A program made the translations under genes and the position numbers. Below, piece after piece: positions 48,346 through 59,361 of a stretch of 64,000 nt of DNA. Numbering within the stretch: position 1 is the first letter of the stretch; the number at the start of each line of letters is the position of its first letter. A model generated the notes under the pieces. That model searched no databases, was not told the origin of the DNA, and saw only the letters and a program-made list of their open reading frames with translations. The DNA is from Gymnothorax reevesii (Eukaryota; Chordata; Actinopteri; Anguilliformes; Muraenidae). Location of the stretch: assembly GCA_029721435.1 (NCBI GenBank), contig CM056580.1, positions 75,355,367-75,419,366 of the forward strand, given 5' to 3'.

Positions 48346-49836
48346 TACTGACCAAAACTTCCAACGCAACACTCAGGTTTATTGCAACATGTCATTTTCT
48401 TACGATAAATTTAACAATACATAAGAAATATTAACATTCAAATCAAAAACTCAGTTTTAGAGTCAAGAATAAGGAACAGATTTTTCCTGGTTTGCAATTC
48501 ATTTCATCAGTTGAAGGCGCAATTCTGGATCACCAAAGTCAGTATCTTGTATGGCCTCCTCTGGCGTTACACACAGCCTGGATTCTGTGATGCAGGGAGT
48601 CAATCAAATGCCGAATTTCAGCCTGTGTGATGCGGTCCTATTCTTCCTGGAATGCTTGACGCAACTGTTGGACTGTGGCTGGTTCTGGATCACGCTTTCT
48701 CACCCGGCGATCCAAAATATCCCATAGATGTTCTAGAGGCTTTAAATCTGGGGAATACGCAGGCCAATCATTATTCTGCCTCAGGTAGTCCTGACAGACT
48801 CTGGCGACATGTGGTCTCGCGTTATCCTGTTGCAGCGTTTGGCGATAGCGATGGACGAGTGGAACTGCGACAGGGGTAAGGATGTCGTCACAGTAACGGG
48901 CCGCACTGAGGTTTCCATCGATGAAAATGAGGTCTGTCTTGTGTCTACTGCTTATTCCAGCCTAAACCATCACACTGGGTCCACCCCAGCAGTCATGCTG
49001 CAGGATGGTAACGTCAGTATAACATTCCCGTCGCATACGCCATACACGCAGTCTTCCATCAGAAACACTCAACTTGAACCTTGATTCATCGGAGAGGAGC
49101 ACCCTGTTCCACCTGAGAGCATTCCAGCCCAAATGTGCCCTTGACCATCGCAGACAGACGCAGCCACTTGCAGGAGTCAACACCAAACCACGGCGGGGAC
49201 GTCGGTTGTGCAAGTCGGCTTCACGCAGGCGATTGCGTCTAGTTTGGTTGCTAATCCAGCTCTGGTGACGACCTCTGGTCTGAGCAACAGTGACTGTAGC
49301 TGGCAGGAAGCGATTGCGCAGGTGCTGGAGGTGAATATGGGGATCCTGCCGAGGGGTGGTGACACGAGGTCTGGGGGCACCTGGTTGATCACCGGTGCTT
49401 CCTGTTTCATTATACCGGCTCCAGAGACGTGATATAGTCGACACGTGGGCGCCCAGGTTCCTTGCAACCCGTCTTTGCGATATTCCACCAGTGAGCATAC
49501 CAACGGCTCGCTCTCGCTGATTTTGACCTAGGCGCGGCATGGTCACCCGTTGACTCAGGATAATGCAAAGGAATATTAAAGTTGCCCATTGCTACGGCTA
49601 TTTATTGACCAAATTCTTGAAGGATTGGTCAATAAGTTCTACTCAACCTGACGGGATAGGCAAAATTCTAAACAATGTGCAATCAAGCAGAACGAGCTGT
49701 CCACACGACAAATTCAAAACAATTTTCTGAGCTTTTAAGTTGTAGTTGCTGTATCATGGCACAAAACCAATATCCCATTTTATGTACACCAAATATTTCA
49801 AAATTGTATGTGTTACGTTGGAAGTTTTGGTCCGTG
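48346..49836 (-). mobile_element. Second Tc1/mariner-superfamily transposon, full length (1.49 kb)
   Basis: Ends are TACTGACCAAAACTTCCAAC (left) and GTTGGAAGTTTTGGTCCGTG (right), an inverted pair flanked by TA on both sides. The family differs from that of 46407-48011. A single transposase frame fills the minus strand. Confidence 0.85.
48539..49546 (-). pseudogene. Tc1-type transposase, single frame with two nonsense codons
   Basis: One minus-strand frame runs from MTMPRLGQNQRERAVGMLTG to GHTRY and a TGA stop at 48539-48541. It covers a helix-turn-helix region (GISQRRVARNLGAHVSTISR) and the catalytic triad: Asp in LLSDESRF, Asp in LQQDNARPHVARV, Glu in LKPLEHLWDIL. Only two in-frame TAG codons break it, at 48962-48964 (VMV-stop-AGI) and in EE-stop-DRI near 48626. 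Both sit where relatives have Trp, consistent with single G-to-A changes. No frameshift was found, so the copy is recent. Confidence 0.85.
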
Positions 49837-49839
49837 TAA

Positions 49840-50148
49840 TATAAGAGATACGGGCTTGATGGAATCCAAGATTTGCTGAATAAATGTTGAAATGTGTTCA
49901 AGAACTGCTATATCTAAGATTTTGCCTCACAAGTCCACATGTATTGATATACCCAAAAGACCTCTCCTCAGTCTCCTTGATTTCTGTGTCTGTCTTGAGA
50001 ACCTCCCATAGATATGTAATCACTTCTAGTCTAGAGCCAGTACAGCCCAGTTGTAACTAAAACTTTCCGGAATAGTTAAGCAATATGTAGAATCTTCTAG
50101 ACCATTCCAAAAAGCACTAGACTATTCTACATGTACATATAATAATAC
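49840..50148. other. Spacer, no gene
   Basis: AT-rich sequence between two elements; nothing recognised. Confidence 0.4.
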
Positions 50149-50458
50149 TGTGGCAGTCCTGCCAGTTTGTGTTCAAGTTCATTGTTAAAACTTAGAAAAT
50201 AGCGAAGCAATTCTATTGGCTGCACCTGGGGAGGGGGAAAGAGCCAATTAGGTTCGGGGCGGTGGGTATAAGAGGGCGGAGTTGCCAGCACGAGTGTTGG
50301 TGAATACTGTGTTATTAAGAGAAATGAGTTTATTTGCGAGAGATGAAGAAACAACCCTTTTAAGGGCCGAACAGCAAATAAAGCGAAGCCTGCCCCGGAC
50401 GATGCGAGAACAGCTATTCCTGCCTCAGTCTCAGTCCTTCAGTAGCGAGACTGCTACA
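50149..50458 (+). repeat. Gypsy 5' LTR
   Basis: It runs from TGTGGCAGTCCTGCC to GACTGCTACA, with a TATA-like GGGTATAAGAGG near 50266 and an AATAAA at about 50378. Confidence 0.85.
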
Positions 50459-50469
50459 TTGGTGTCAGA

Positions 50470-51140
50470 AGTGGGATTTGAAGAAATACGCCGCAAGATC
50501 GCGCGCATCGAGGGAGAAGTGAAGACAGGGCTGCACGCGAAAGCAGACAGACACTACTCGATCTCGATCCAACTGAACAGACTAGCCTGGCTTCACTAAC
50601 CAAAGCGTTCGAAAAGCGATACGGGCAGCGCCAGTCCACCCGGCTACACCGCCAGAGGCTGCTTCTTCACGGCCGCCAAACAGGGGGAACAGTGGGGGGC
50701 CGTAGCCGCCGACCTGCGCTTCCACGCCCGCCAAGGCTACCCCACATTCGGGACGCGTGAGCAAGACGAGCTAGCGCTGCACAGCTTCCTGCAGGCTCTC
50801 ACCCTGGAACAACTGAGGCACCACGTCATGCTGACCATGCCCCAGACGCTCGATGAAGCCCTTCTACAGGCCGAAAGAGTAGAAGACGTCATCAAGGAAG
50901 TGACAGCGACAAGCCCACGGGAGTCACGCCCACAAGTACGCAAAGTGGCTCCAGCTGTCGGGAAACGAGCCGGGTGCGGCGCTGTGAGGAGCCCGCCGCC
51001 CCCAGTAGCCATCCTCCCCAGTTGTGTGCGGCCTGCCGAACCTGAACCTAGCCCGGCCCAACTTGCACCTCTAGCTGAACATCATTCTGCCCTTGTAGGG
51101 GCGGACGAGCAAAAATTCCAGTCTGCCCTTTTTAGGGCGG
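50470..51140 (+). pseudogene. Gypsy gag, broken
   Basis: Fragments in different frames include TREQDELALHSFLQALTLEQ and LRHHVMLTMPQTLDEALLQA near 50755-50880, a typical gypsy capsid C-terminal region. The N-terminal part is interrupted near 50599. No clear CCHC zinc knuckle remains. A short repeat, [20 protein letters not shown], sits at the 3' end. Confidence 0.65.
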
Positions 51141-51581
51141 ATGAGCAGGCTGGGTGGGGCCGTTGGGCTGTACCTAGACTGCCGACTGGACGGCCAACCC
51201 TGCCGTGCGCTGGTTGACACAGGAGCCACCATCTCCCTCGTCCGGCCAACGACGCTCCCCAACGCCACCTGGGAACCGACCGTGACCAGGCTGCAATCCG
51301 TGACCGGCCAGAGGATGGGCATGAAGGGCAAGAAGACAGTGAGTGTGGCTGTGGATAGCCACCTAGCCAAACAGGAGTTCTGGCTAGCAGATATTGGGGA
51401 AGCATGTATCATAGGCCTGGACTTGTTAGCATCATGGGGAGCTACAGTTGATATAGCACAGGCTACACTCACCATCGGCCGAACCACAGTTCCATTGCAC
51501 CAAGCTGCAAAAAGTAAGCGGGCGGCGAGCTCGCCGGGCCTACACAGCCAACACACGGCCCCCCGCCGACCTGCTAGCTAG
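51141..51581 (+). CDS. Gypsy aspartic protease region
   Basis: This frame reads [20 protein letters not shown] near its start, with the DTGA catalytic motif, and ends with [17 protein letters not shown], the flap and C-terminal region of retropepsins. In an active element it matures the gag-pol polyprotein. Its frame differs from those of gag and of the following reverse transcriptase, so it is part of a broken polyprotein. Confidence 0.75.
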   Translation: MSRLGGAVGLYLDCRLDGQPCRALVDTGATISLVRPTTLPNATWEPTVTRLQSVTGQRMGMKGKKTVSVAVDSHLAKQEFWLADIGEACIIGLDLLASWGATVDIAQATLTIGRTTVPLHQAAKSKRAASSPGLHSQHTAPRRPAS

Positions 51582-51594
51582 CCCACCAGCGCCC

Positions 51595-52490
51595 ATGCAG
51601 CACACTAGCCGGACCCCTATCCAGCGCGCCGGCCCCGGGAGCAGCCCCGCCACCGTCCGCCCGTCTCCTTCTTCATGCCCTGCCTCACCCTCAGCTGAGA
51701 CGGCTGAGGCCGTCTGTGAGCTGTGGCGACACAGCTGCAGTGGACTCACCACTTCTCAGTGCCAGCAACTGTACCGCTTGTTGACTGATAACGCAGACCT
51801 TATCGCAGTGCGCAATGAGGAATGCACGCAGACAGATTTGGTGCAGCACACAATTGACACTGGTGATGCCGCATCTATTCGCCTGCGCCCCCATCAGTTA
51901 TCATTGTCCAATCGGCTGGCAGCGGAGGAGAAGGTGAGAGAGATGGCTGCAGCTGGTGTCATAGAGCCCTCAGGCAGCCCGTGGGCGGCACCTGCTGTAC
52001 AGGTACGTAAAAAAAATGGAGAGTGGCGGTTTTGTGTTGACTATCGGCAACTTGCAGTTACCCTCAAAGACGCCTATCCTCTACCACGCATCGACGAAGC
52101 GCTAGACCACATCGCTGGATCCAGTTGATTCAGCTCGCTGGACCTCCGCAGTGGATACTGGCAAGTGAGGCCAGCTCCTAGTGCTAAAGCTAAGACCATG
52201 GGGGGGGATTGTGGAATTTTCGGGTAATGCCGTTCGGCCTTTGCAACGCTCCGGCGACCTTTGAACGGCTCATGGAAAGAGTGCTGTCGACCGTCCCTCG
52301 AAGTCGCTGTGTCGTGTACCTAGACGACCTCTTGGTGCACGCCAGCAACTTTGAGCAAGCCCTTGAGAATCTAAGCGATTCGACTGCCTGGGCTACGGTT
52401 GAATCCCCGGGAGTGCCAGCTTCTCCGGAGGGAGACGGCCTTCCTGGGGCACCTCATAAGCGAGCGAGGGGTGGTGACCGACCCGATTAA
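51595..52490 (+). pseudogene. Gypsy reverse transcriptase, interrupted
   Basis: The N-terminal frame (51595-52128) includes [20 protein letters not shown] and [20 protein letters not shown], and ends at a TGA where relatives have Trp (IAGSS-stop-FSSLDLRSGYWQV). A frameshift near 52200 (run of G) leads to NFRVMPFGLCNAPATFERLM and the intact active site VVYLDDLLVHA at about 52314. A further frameshift near 52385 joins the next frame. Confidence 0.8.
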
Positions 52491-54177
52491 GGTAACTGCA
52501 GTGTCAGAGTGGCCGACACCGGCGGACGTGGGCGAGCTGCATAGCTTCCTGGGGCTGGCAAGCTACTATCGGCGCTACGTGCGGGACTTTGCCTCCATAG
52601 CTAGCCCTCTCCACCGCCTCACTGACAAGCACCAGGCCTTTAACTGGCCCGACGAGTGTGCGGCAGCCTTCGCACAGCTCAAGACAGCCCTCACTCAGGC
52701 CCCAGTGCTGGCGTACCCGGATGTCTGCCAACCCTTCATCGTGGACACTGACGCTAGCAATACAGGCGTGGGGGCGGTGCTATCACAGGCGGACAGTGAG
52801 GGGGAGTGTGTAATCTCCTACTACAGTCGTGCTCTGAGCCGAGCTGAAAAGAACTACTGCGTCACATGCCGAGAGCTGCTGGCCGTCATCCTAGCCATCC
52901 GTCACTTCCGCCCCTACCTCCAGGACACCTCCTTCCGCCTGCGCACTGATCACGCCTCACTCACGTGGCTCCTGCGGTTCAAGAACCCGGAAGGGCAAGT
53001 AGCACGGTGGTTAGAGACATTACAAGAGTACAACTTTACAATTGAGCACCGTGCGGGCCATCTACATGGAAATGCTGATGCCCTATCACGGCGCCCATGT
53101 GCCGAACTGAACTGTAAGCCATGTCAGAGAATGGAGGACCGGGACCAACCTGAACCACAGGTGTTGGAGGTGCGGGGACTAGAGGAGGCGGAAGGGTGGC
53201 TGCCGTGGGAAAATCAGCAGCTGCGGGAGGCGCAAGAGGCTGAAGCTGTTCTGCAACAGGTGAGGGGCTGGCTGGAGGCTGGCGCATTTCTGACCTGGCC
53301 GGAGATCTCAACTGGGGGGCTGGAGCTAAAGGCGTACTGGGGGCAACAAGGGAGCCTGGAGCTGCGAGACAGGCTGGCGTATCAGCGGTGGCGGGCTCCT
53401 GGCCGGGGCAACGACCTGCTGCGTCTACTAGTGCCTCACTCATTATGCTTGCAAATCCTTGGACTGGTGCACGGCTCGGTGGGGGTGGGCCACTTTGGGG
53501 TCAACAAGACCTTGCATCGTCTTCGGCAGCATTTCTATTGGCTGAGCTGTCGCCGAGACGTTGAGCTTCACGTTCACTGCTGCGATACCTGCACGGCCCA
53601 CAAGGGTCCTGGCGAGACTTCACACTGCAGCGCAACGTCGTGGGGGCGCCCATGGAGAGAGTGGGTGTCGATGTTCAGGGGGCCATTCCCCACCCCTGAG
53701 TCTGGCAACCGGTACGTCCTAGTGGCGATGGATTACTTCACCAAGTGGCCCGAGGCATACGCTATTCCTGACCAGAGCACTGAGACGGTGGCCAGCCGCC
53801 TGGTGGAAGAAATGTTTGCCCGGTTCGGAGTCCCAGGGGAGCTAAACAGTGACCAGGGGCGGAACTTCGAAGCCAAGGTAATGGCCGCTGTCTGCAAACG
53901 CCTGGGCATTGTGAAAACTCGCATCACTCCCCTTCACCCTCAGAGTGACAGATTAGTAGAGCGCTTCAACCGGACACTCGCCACCCAACTAGCAACTCTA
54001 GCTAGCCAACAGCAACGGGACTGGGACCAGCATCTACTGCTGGTGCTGTGGGCGTATCGCTCAGCCGTGCAGGAATCCAGCCTCTGCACTCCTGCCGCAC
54101 TGATGCTAGGACGCGAGCTCCGAACACCCGTCGACCTAGTGTTCGGCCCCCCCCCACTGAGGAGGAGCTCCAGATAG
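52399..54177 (+). CDS. Gypsy pol: thumb, RNase H and integrase (592 codons)
   Basis: A long uninterrupted frame starts in the polymerase thumb (CQLLRRETAFLGHLISERGV, LHSFLGLASYYRRYVRDFAS). It continues with RNase H (FIVDTDASNTGVGAVLSQ, YSRALSRAEKNYCVTCRELL, LRTDHASLTWLLRF, HRAGHLHGNADALSRRP). The integrase has a zinc-binding HHCC (HGSVGVGHFGVNKTLHRL, then CCDTCTAHKG) and a DDE core (Asp in VAMDYFTKWPEAY, Asp in NSDQGRNFEA, Glu in LVERFNRTLATQL). The frame ends at 54177. It has no start of its own and is the downstream part of a broken polyprotein; the ATG is incidental. Confidence 0.85.
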   Translation: MNPRECQLLRRETAFLGHLISERGVVTDPIKVTAVSEWPTPADVGELHSFLGLASYYRRYVRDFASIASPLHRLTDKHQAFNWPDECAAAFAQLKTALTQAPVLAYPDVCQPFIVDTDASNTGVGAVLSQADSEGECVISYYSRALSRAEKNYCVTCRELLAVILAIRHFRPYLQDTSFRLRTDHASLTWLLRFKNPEGQVARWLETLQEYNFTIEHRAGHLHGNADALSRRPCAELNCKPCQRMEDRDQPEPQVLEVRGLEEAEGWLPWENQQLREAQEAEAVLQQVRGWLEAGAFLTWPEISTGGLELKAYWGQQGSLELRDRLAYQRWRAPGRGNDLLRLLVPHSLCLQILGLVHGSVGVGHFGVNKTLHRLRQHFYWLSCRRDVELHVHCCDTCTAHKGPGETSHCSATSWGRPWREWVSMFRGPFPTPESGNRYVLVAMDYFTKWPEAYAIPDQSTETVASRLVEEMFARFGVPGELNSDQGRNFEAKVMAAVCKRLGIVKTRITPLHPQSDRLVERFNRTLATQLATLASQQQRDWDQHLLLVLWAYRSAVQESSLCTPAALMLGRELRTPVDLVFGPPPLRRSSR

Positions 54178-54540
54178 GTGAGGCTACCTATTACCACCAG
54201 CTCCTCGAAGGCATGCGAGTGGCACAGAACTTTGCTCGGTAGGCTCTGGAAACTGCGGGCCTACGCCAAAAGCGGCACCACGACAACCGTTGCCGCGGGC
54301 CAGCTTTTGCTGCAGGGAGTCCGGTTTGGGTCTACTGCCCGAAACGCCAGAAAGGCCTATCTCCCAAACTACAACCACACTGGCGCGGCCCTGCAGAAGT
54401 GCTGCACAGACTGGGAGAAGTGACCTACAGGGTGCGTATGCCTGACACCAGGCGGGTGGTGGTCTTACACCAAGACAGGCTGGCCCCCTACCAGCCTCGG
54501 GCTGCCAGCCCCGCCCCCAGCGCCGTGACACAGCATCCTG
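54150..54540 (+). pseudogene. Gypsy integrase C-terminal tail
   Basis: After a frameshift the expected C-terminal text continues: EEELQIGEATYYHQLLEGMR, a stop, then SPVWVYCPKRQKGLSPKLQP and LHRLGEVTYRVRMPDTRRVV. No chromodomain is recognised. Confidence 0.65.
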
Positions 54541-54696
54541 AGCTTACCAGCAGGCAGTCAGCAACGGACACCAGGACATTTTGGGGACTTCGTTGTGGGG
54601 TAATGTTTTCTTTATTTTTTTTGTTGTTGTTTTGTTGCTTGGGAGGGTTGGTTGTTGTGGGGTCGTCGGGGACAGTGACCCCTTAGGTGGGAGCAA

Positions 54697-55007
54697 TGAG
54701 GCGGTCTTGCCAGTTTGTGTTCAAGTTCATTTGTTAAAGTTTAGAAAATAGCAGAGCAATTCTATTGGCTGCACCTGGGGAGGGGGAAAGAGCCAATCAA
54801 GTCCGGGGCGGGGGGTATAAGACGGCTGAGCAACCAGCACGAGTGTTGATGAATACTGTTTTATTAAGAGAAATGAGTTTATTTGCGAGAGATGAAGAAA
54901 CGGCCCTTTTGAGGGCTAAACAGCAAATAAAGCGAAGCCCGCCCCGGGCGATGCGAGAACCACTATTCCTGCCTCAGTCTCAGTCCTTCAGTAGCGAGAC
55001 CGCTACA
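54697..55007 (+). repeat. Gypsy 3' LTR
   Basis: It runs from TGAGGCGGTCTTGCC to GACCGCTACA. It aligns end to end with 50149-50458. Confidence 0.85.
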
Positions 55008-55144
55008 ATACTAATACTAATGCTAATAATGCTAATAATAATAATAACAACAACAATTCGACATGGTCTACAACATCCCCCACCGATTGTGTGCTTCTTA
55101 TTTTCGAAGTCCAACAAGGCCTTTATGGTCTGAAGCTACACATA

Positions 55145-56942
55145 GGGCTGGGCGATATATATATCGATATAATTTTTAAGCGCAATGAAAGTAACTGCCT
55201 CTATGGGGCAGACGGACGAGTTTGATTATTAACTTTTCTATGCCACATACCTTTAATTTAGTGTTGAACTAACATCAGAGGCCATTTGAAATTCTTCCGG
55301 TAAGAAAAGTGCGATTTGAAGTCTGCTAATTACCAGCGAGGTTGGATAGCCTCTATCGCCTTGGCATAATTAGCTCACCTTAAATCAATTCCCGCTTACT
55401 TTGTATAACTTGCAATCAAGCCATTTATTCAGCCAACTGGCCAATGAAAATCTAAATGTGGCCTATAATGATTACGAAGAGATAGAGAAGCCCACAAACC
55501 TAACCAGGCTGAGATCAGATTAAAAGAATGTCAATCTGAATAAATGGCAGACCTCTGAATTCCGCCTCTCATCGTGAAACTTAAACGTATTATGCAAGAG
55601 GATTTCTTACAAATAAAATCACGTTAAGATTTGACATGATTTTTTTAGCGTTTTAAAATATATGCGAAGCGGAAAACGTAGTGTGAAGCATATTGAACGT
55701 GACATGTAAATTGTTGTCGTATTTGCACACAATTGCCAAATCCAAACACATTCAGGCTAAGTGCTGAACCAAGCAACGTGTAAAGGTATTCAAAATCATC
55801 GTCCTCTACTCAACAATTGCTTTCACCCCCTTCCCATTTACTTTTAACTAATTTGCAATCATGCAGTTGACAATTGATTCGCTCAGTCAACAATTTAAAT
55901 TGGTAGACAGTCTATTTTATTTCGACATCATGTTTGTTTGTCGTATTTTGAAATTGAAATGGCCATGAAACATGCGTTGCCTGAATGCGTTTGGTACATT
56001 ATTTCTAGTTTCATATTTGGCCTCAGTGTGAGAATGCGTTTACAATTTACATGTCACGTTCGATACACTTAAACAAAATGTTTTCTACCTTCACTGTAGG
56101 CAATTTATACGCTCAGAAGTTACCAGAATCAAGAGCTATGCATGACTTTATTTCAAATTACTCCTGTTCAGTTATTAATTTGGTGCATTCGTCTATTGCG
56201 TGCAATGCGAAAATAATTTCTCACATTCACGTTCTACATGCTTCACAAAATGTTTTCCACTTCGCGTATATTTTTAAGGCAGTTGCTACGGGTAGGAGAG
56301 TTCTCCAATGCATTTCAATGTAGAGAGGTTTCAAACCCTACCCCAGCCGAACCCTTCCCATAATCCTTATCCTAATCCCTTGAAGTCGGCTGCCATACCA
56401 ATAAGAACAGCCGTATCTCTATACACTGCGTATTTTTTAAACCTTTTAAAACCACGGCCATCTTAATTGATTTTATTTTTTCCAAAATCTTTTTATCAGT
56501 ACGTAAAAATGCAACAATGAGAGCTGAATTCAGAAGCCTGATATTTATTCAGATTATTGACATTCTTTCAGTCTAACACCGTAGCGGGTTACGTCTATCT
56601 GCTTCTCATTATGTGTTCTAAAATAATTATAGGCCATATCTTGGTTTTGATCAGTCAGTTGGCTGAAAAAACGGCTTGAGTGCAAGTTAGGCAAAGTACA
56701 CGGGAATTGATTTAAGGTGAGATAATTATGCCATGGCGATGGAGGCCGTCCAACCTCGCTGGTAATTAGCAGACTTCAAATCGCACTTTTCTTCCCGGAA
56801 ACACATCAAATGACCTCTCATGTTTGCGCCACGCGGCATTAGGTATAGAAAAGGTAATAAGCAGCCTCGCCTGTCTGTCCCATAGTGGCAGTTACTTGTA
56901 TTGCGCTTAAAAATGTCGCGATAGATATATCGCCCAGCCCTA
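55145..56942. mobile_element. 1.8 kb fold-back element with very long inverted arms
   Basis: It starts TAGGGCTGGGCGATATATAT and ends ATATATCGCCCAGCCCTA. The arms pair imperfectly for about 570-700 bp (for example TTTTTAAGCGCAAT, GTGCGATTTGAAGTCTGCTA and AAATCAATTCCCG have inverted partners). Inside, a second set of inverted matches, GCGAAGCGGAAAACGT and ACGTGACATGTAAATTGT, extends the fold nearly to the centre. There is no transposase. Near-identical 14-base repeats (CTGAAGCTACACAC and CTGAGGCTACACAC) flank it. Confidence 0.75.
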
Positions 56943-57085
56943 CCTGAGGCTACACACCAAATTTGGTTGTCCTATCTGTAATAGTTTCTGAGAAAAGTTG
57001 TCCCCTTTCTCTCGGACAGACGCACGCACGGACGGACGGAGGTTAAACCTATATCCCTCTCACACTTCGTGTTGGCGGGGGATAA
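56943..57085. repeat. Host repeat of the fold-back insertion
   Basis: CACCAAATTTGGTTGTCC, the ACGGACGGACGGAGG run and GTTGGCGGGGGATAATAA form a common fish repeat. Its left half (about 55070-55140) lies on the other side of the fold-back element. Confidence 0.45.
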
Positions 57086-57749
57086 TAAAAAAACTTACAA
57101 GACCTGACAAGCCTACTGACATTTGAGATTCTAGGTCTTTTGGACATCACTGGGGATGCTACTCCCTTTTGCCGTCACATCCAGCTCATGTTTGTTGTTC
57201 CACAAAATGTTAAAATTCATCCAATTCTTTCATTGTTTACAAGACAGGTGATTATCATCTGGTTAATGGCTATTGTCTGCTCTTGAATGGTTGTTGAGAG
57301 CTATACACACGCTTAAAATCAAAGTATTAAGGGCGTGAAAAAAGCTAAGCATCAGACTCGACCTGACATGCCATTAATTACGGCCTTCGTGGATTTTTTT
57401 TCCTTCATTTGGGAAGAGGCTACCCTGCTATGACCAAACATCTTAATTTTCAGAGCTTTATTTGGCGGTTTCTTTGTTCGGTATTCCAAAATCACCACTC
57501 TTCCCGGCGACACCATTACTGCTTTCACATCTCCTCTGTCTTCCCATTTTCAAATTTCTCAACTGGATGGGCATGAATTAAAAAAAGATGTGCTTCAACG
57601 TCATGTACAGCTGCCGTCATTCCTACAACTAATATCTCATTCATTTTCATCCTCCCTTCCTTTTTTTATACTCCCTCCCACGTCGTAATCGGCTTTATCC
57701 ATGACCCGAACTAAAGAAAGAGAAAAAAAAACATACATTCATTTCACAT

Positions 57750-58810
57750 AAAATTTTGGATACCCAGCCAAGTGACGGTGATCTTGGGCGGTATTTCAGT
57801 GACGTCAGTTTAGGAGCAATGTCCGCCTCTTAATGTTACACGCTGGTGGCCGATGACCGCAAATATTAAACTGGCATGAGACAGTATCGTTAACTGGTTG
57901 TAACTATACACACGCTTGTATCGCCCATACGTTTTTGAAGCCAAAAGCGGCAACTAATGTTACAAATAACTGAAATGATTGACTGAACGGTTGGACTGCA
58001 CATCGGAGGAGTCTCAGCGCAACGTAAACATCATCAGGTAACGCAACAACCTGGCGAGCTTCACTGCTGCTGGCCTCGATTTGCGCGTCCTTTCACTGCA
58101 AAATGTGACACTTTACCAACCGAGTGAGTTAATCTCGTTATTTCATGCGCATGTAGACTAGTGACCTTATTTAGCTAGCTAGCTATTTGGCTAATGAATT
58201 GGGTGTTTCGAAATGTAACGATAATGGATTCGTCTACATCTCTAAAAGGGAACGTGGTTTACTTACATCTGCATGGACAGACCTAGAAAAATTCGTCCAG
58301 TATACGAGCTGTCAGTTGGCCGGTTTGCCAGCTGGTTAGTAGCCCGGCCACGTAGCATGATGGTCCTGGGCAGGGCTAGCTAGTTAGACTAGCTGGCTAA
58401 CTTACTTGGCCACGGATTTATTGTGATCAGCGAGATGGTCTTCAGTTGTTCACTAACGCCGCTTTCACACTGAACGCGAAACAAATTTTTCGCACGACAG
58501 GTTACAGTCAAAGTCATCGCAAATATGCGCATTTACTTTGTATGTGACCTGTCGCGCGAAAAATTCGTTTCGCGTCCGGTGTGAAAGCAGCTTAACGCTC
58601 GCTATTGGCTGACCAGGTAGCTTTTTGCTACTTATTACTGACTTAACTCTGCTCACTCTTAGCTGGCTGGCTCCGACGTGAGATACTGTGAGCGTGTGTT
58701 ATACGTTGCCATTTCATTTACCTTGTAAGACGTCAGCATCTTTTCTCGCGTGGCACTCGCTCCCCGGCCAACGTTAGTCACCGGGGAGTCGGTGGTTAGT
58801 GACGTCACCA
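57750..58810 (+). promoter_or_regulatory. GC-rich promoter-like region with two CRE octamers
   Basis: Perfect TGACGTCA cAMP-response elements are at 57800-57807 and 58800-58807. CpG density is high compared with the flanks. A possible non-coding exon ends CATCATCAG before GTAACG at 58038. It may serve a plus-strand gene whose next exon starts at 63981. Confidence 0.4.
58457..58592. mobile_element. Palindromic MITE (PIF/Harbinger-like)
   Basis: GCCGCTTTCACACTGAACGC and AAACAAATTTTTCGC pair with GCGAAAAATTCGTTTCGCGT and GGTGTGAAAGCAGC over about 55 bp. TAA on both sides suggests a 3 bp duplication. It lies inside the CpG-rich region. Confidence 0.6.
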
Positions 58811-59073
58811 GCTAACAGTCATATTGGCTGCTGAGCGAGGTCATGACAGCCTTCTGTTGCTGCCACTGTCCCTAATCCAGCGATTCTTCTGGGCAAGAGC
58901 CTACCTTAGGTTATTGGTGCACATTTTCAGCGAAGTCCGATTTTCTCCCTCTTGTTGTATTTTACGTTCATGATTGACTTCTTCGGCAAAACCGTCATTC
59001 ATAGGTCGCTGTGTAGCTCTCTAGTTGGCCAGTTGGCATGGATGGAGAGTCGGATAATTTGAATTGGTTTGAC

Positions 59074-59361
59074 CAGAGGTGGGCAGCGAGGGCTGTATCT
59101 GTCCTTGGTTTTCATACCAACTTTTGGCCTTCCATTTCTAACTATTTCTCAAACCTGACATTTCAGGTGTATTTCTTTAAATTATCATGAGTGACCACCA
59201 AAAGACCGTTTTAGTCTGTCTACATAAAACATTTTTCTTCGATCGAATCTTTGCACAAATCTATATTTGTGTATGCAATTAACTCAATTAGTCAGGGTAA
59301 GTGATAGAAATAAAAACCTGCATGCACACCGGCTCTCCAGGACTGGAATTGCCCACCCCTG
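59074..59361. mobile_element. hAT-like MITE, diverged
   Basis: Ends are CAGAGGTGGGCAGCGAGGGC and CCAGGACTGGAATTGCCC followed by ACCCCTG, an imperfect inverted pair. No clear 8 bp duplication is seen. Confidence 0.5.

Larger units (their letters stand above)
50149..55007 (+). mobile_element. Ty3/gypsy LTR retrotransposon with both LTRs
   Basis: LTRs at 50149-50458 and 54697-55007 flank gag-pol. ATAC flanks both ends (50145-50148 and 55008-55011). The primer-binding site TGGTGTCAGAAGTGGGA starts at 50460 and is complementary to a tRNA-Leu-like 3' end; a purine-rich AGGTGGGAGCAA precedes the right LTR. By hand alignment the LTRs differ at about 29 of 310 sites, so insertion is not recent. Domain order is gag, protease, reverse transcriptase, RNase H, integrase. 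Confidence 0.9.

Noticed and set aside
53036..53443. 135-codon minus-strand proline-rich frame
   Set aside because: Antisense shadow of the GC-rich gypsy RNase H/integrase frame.
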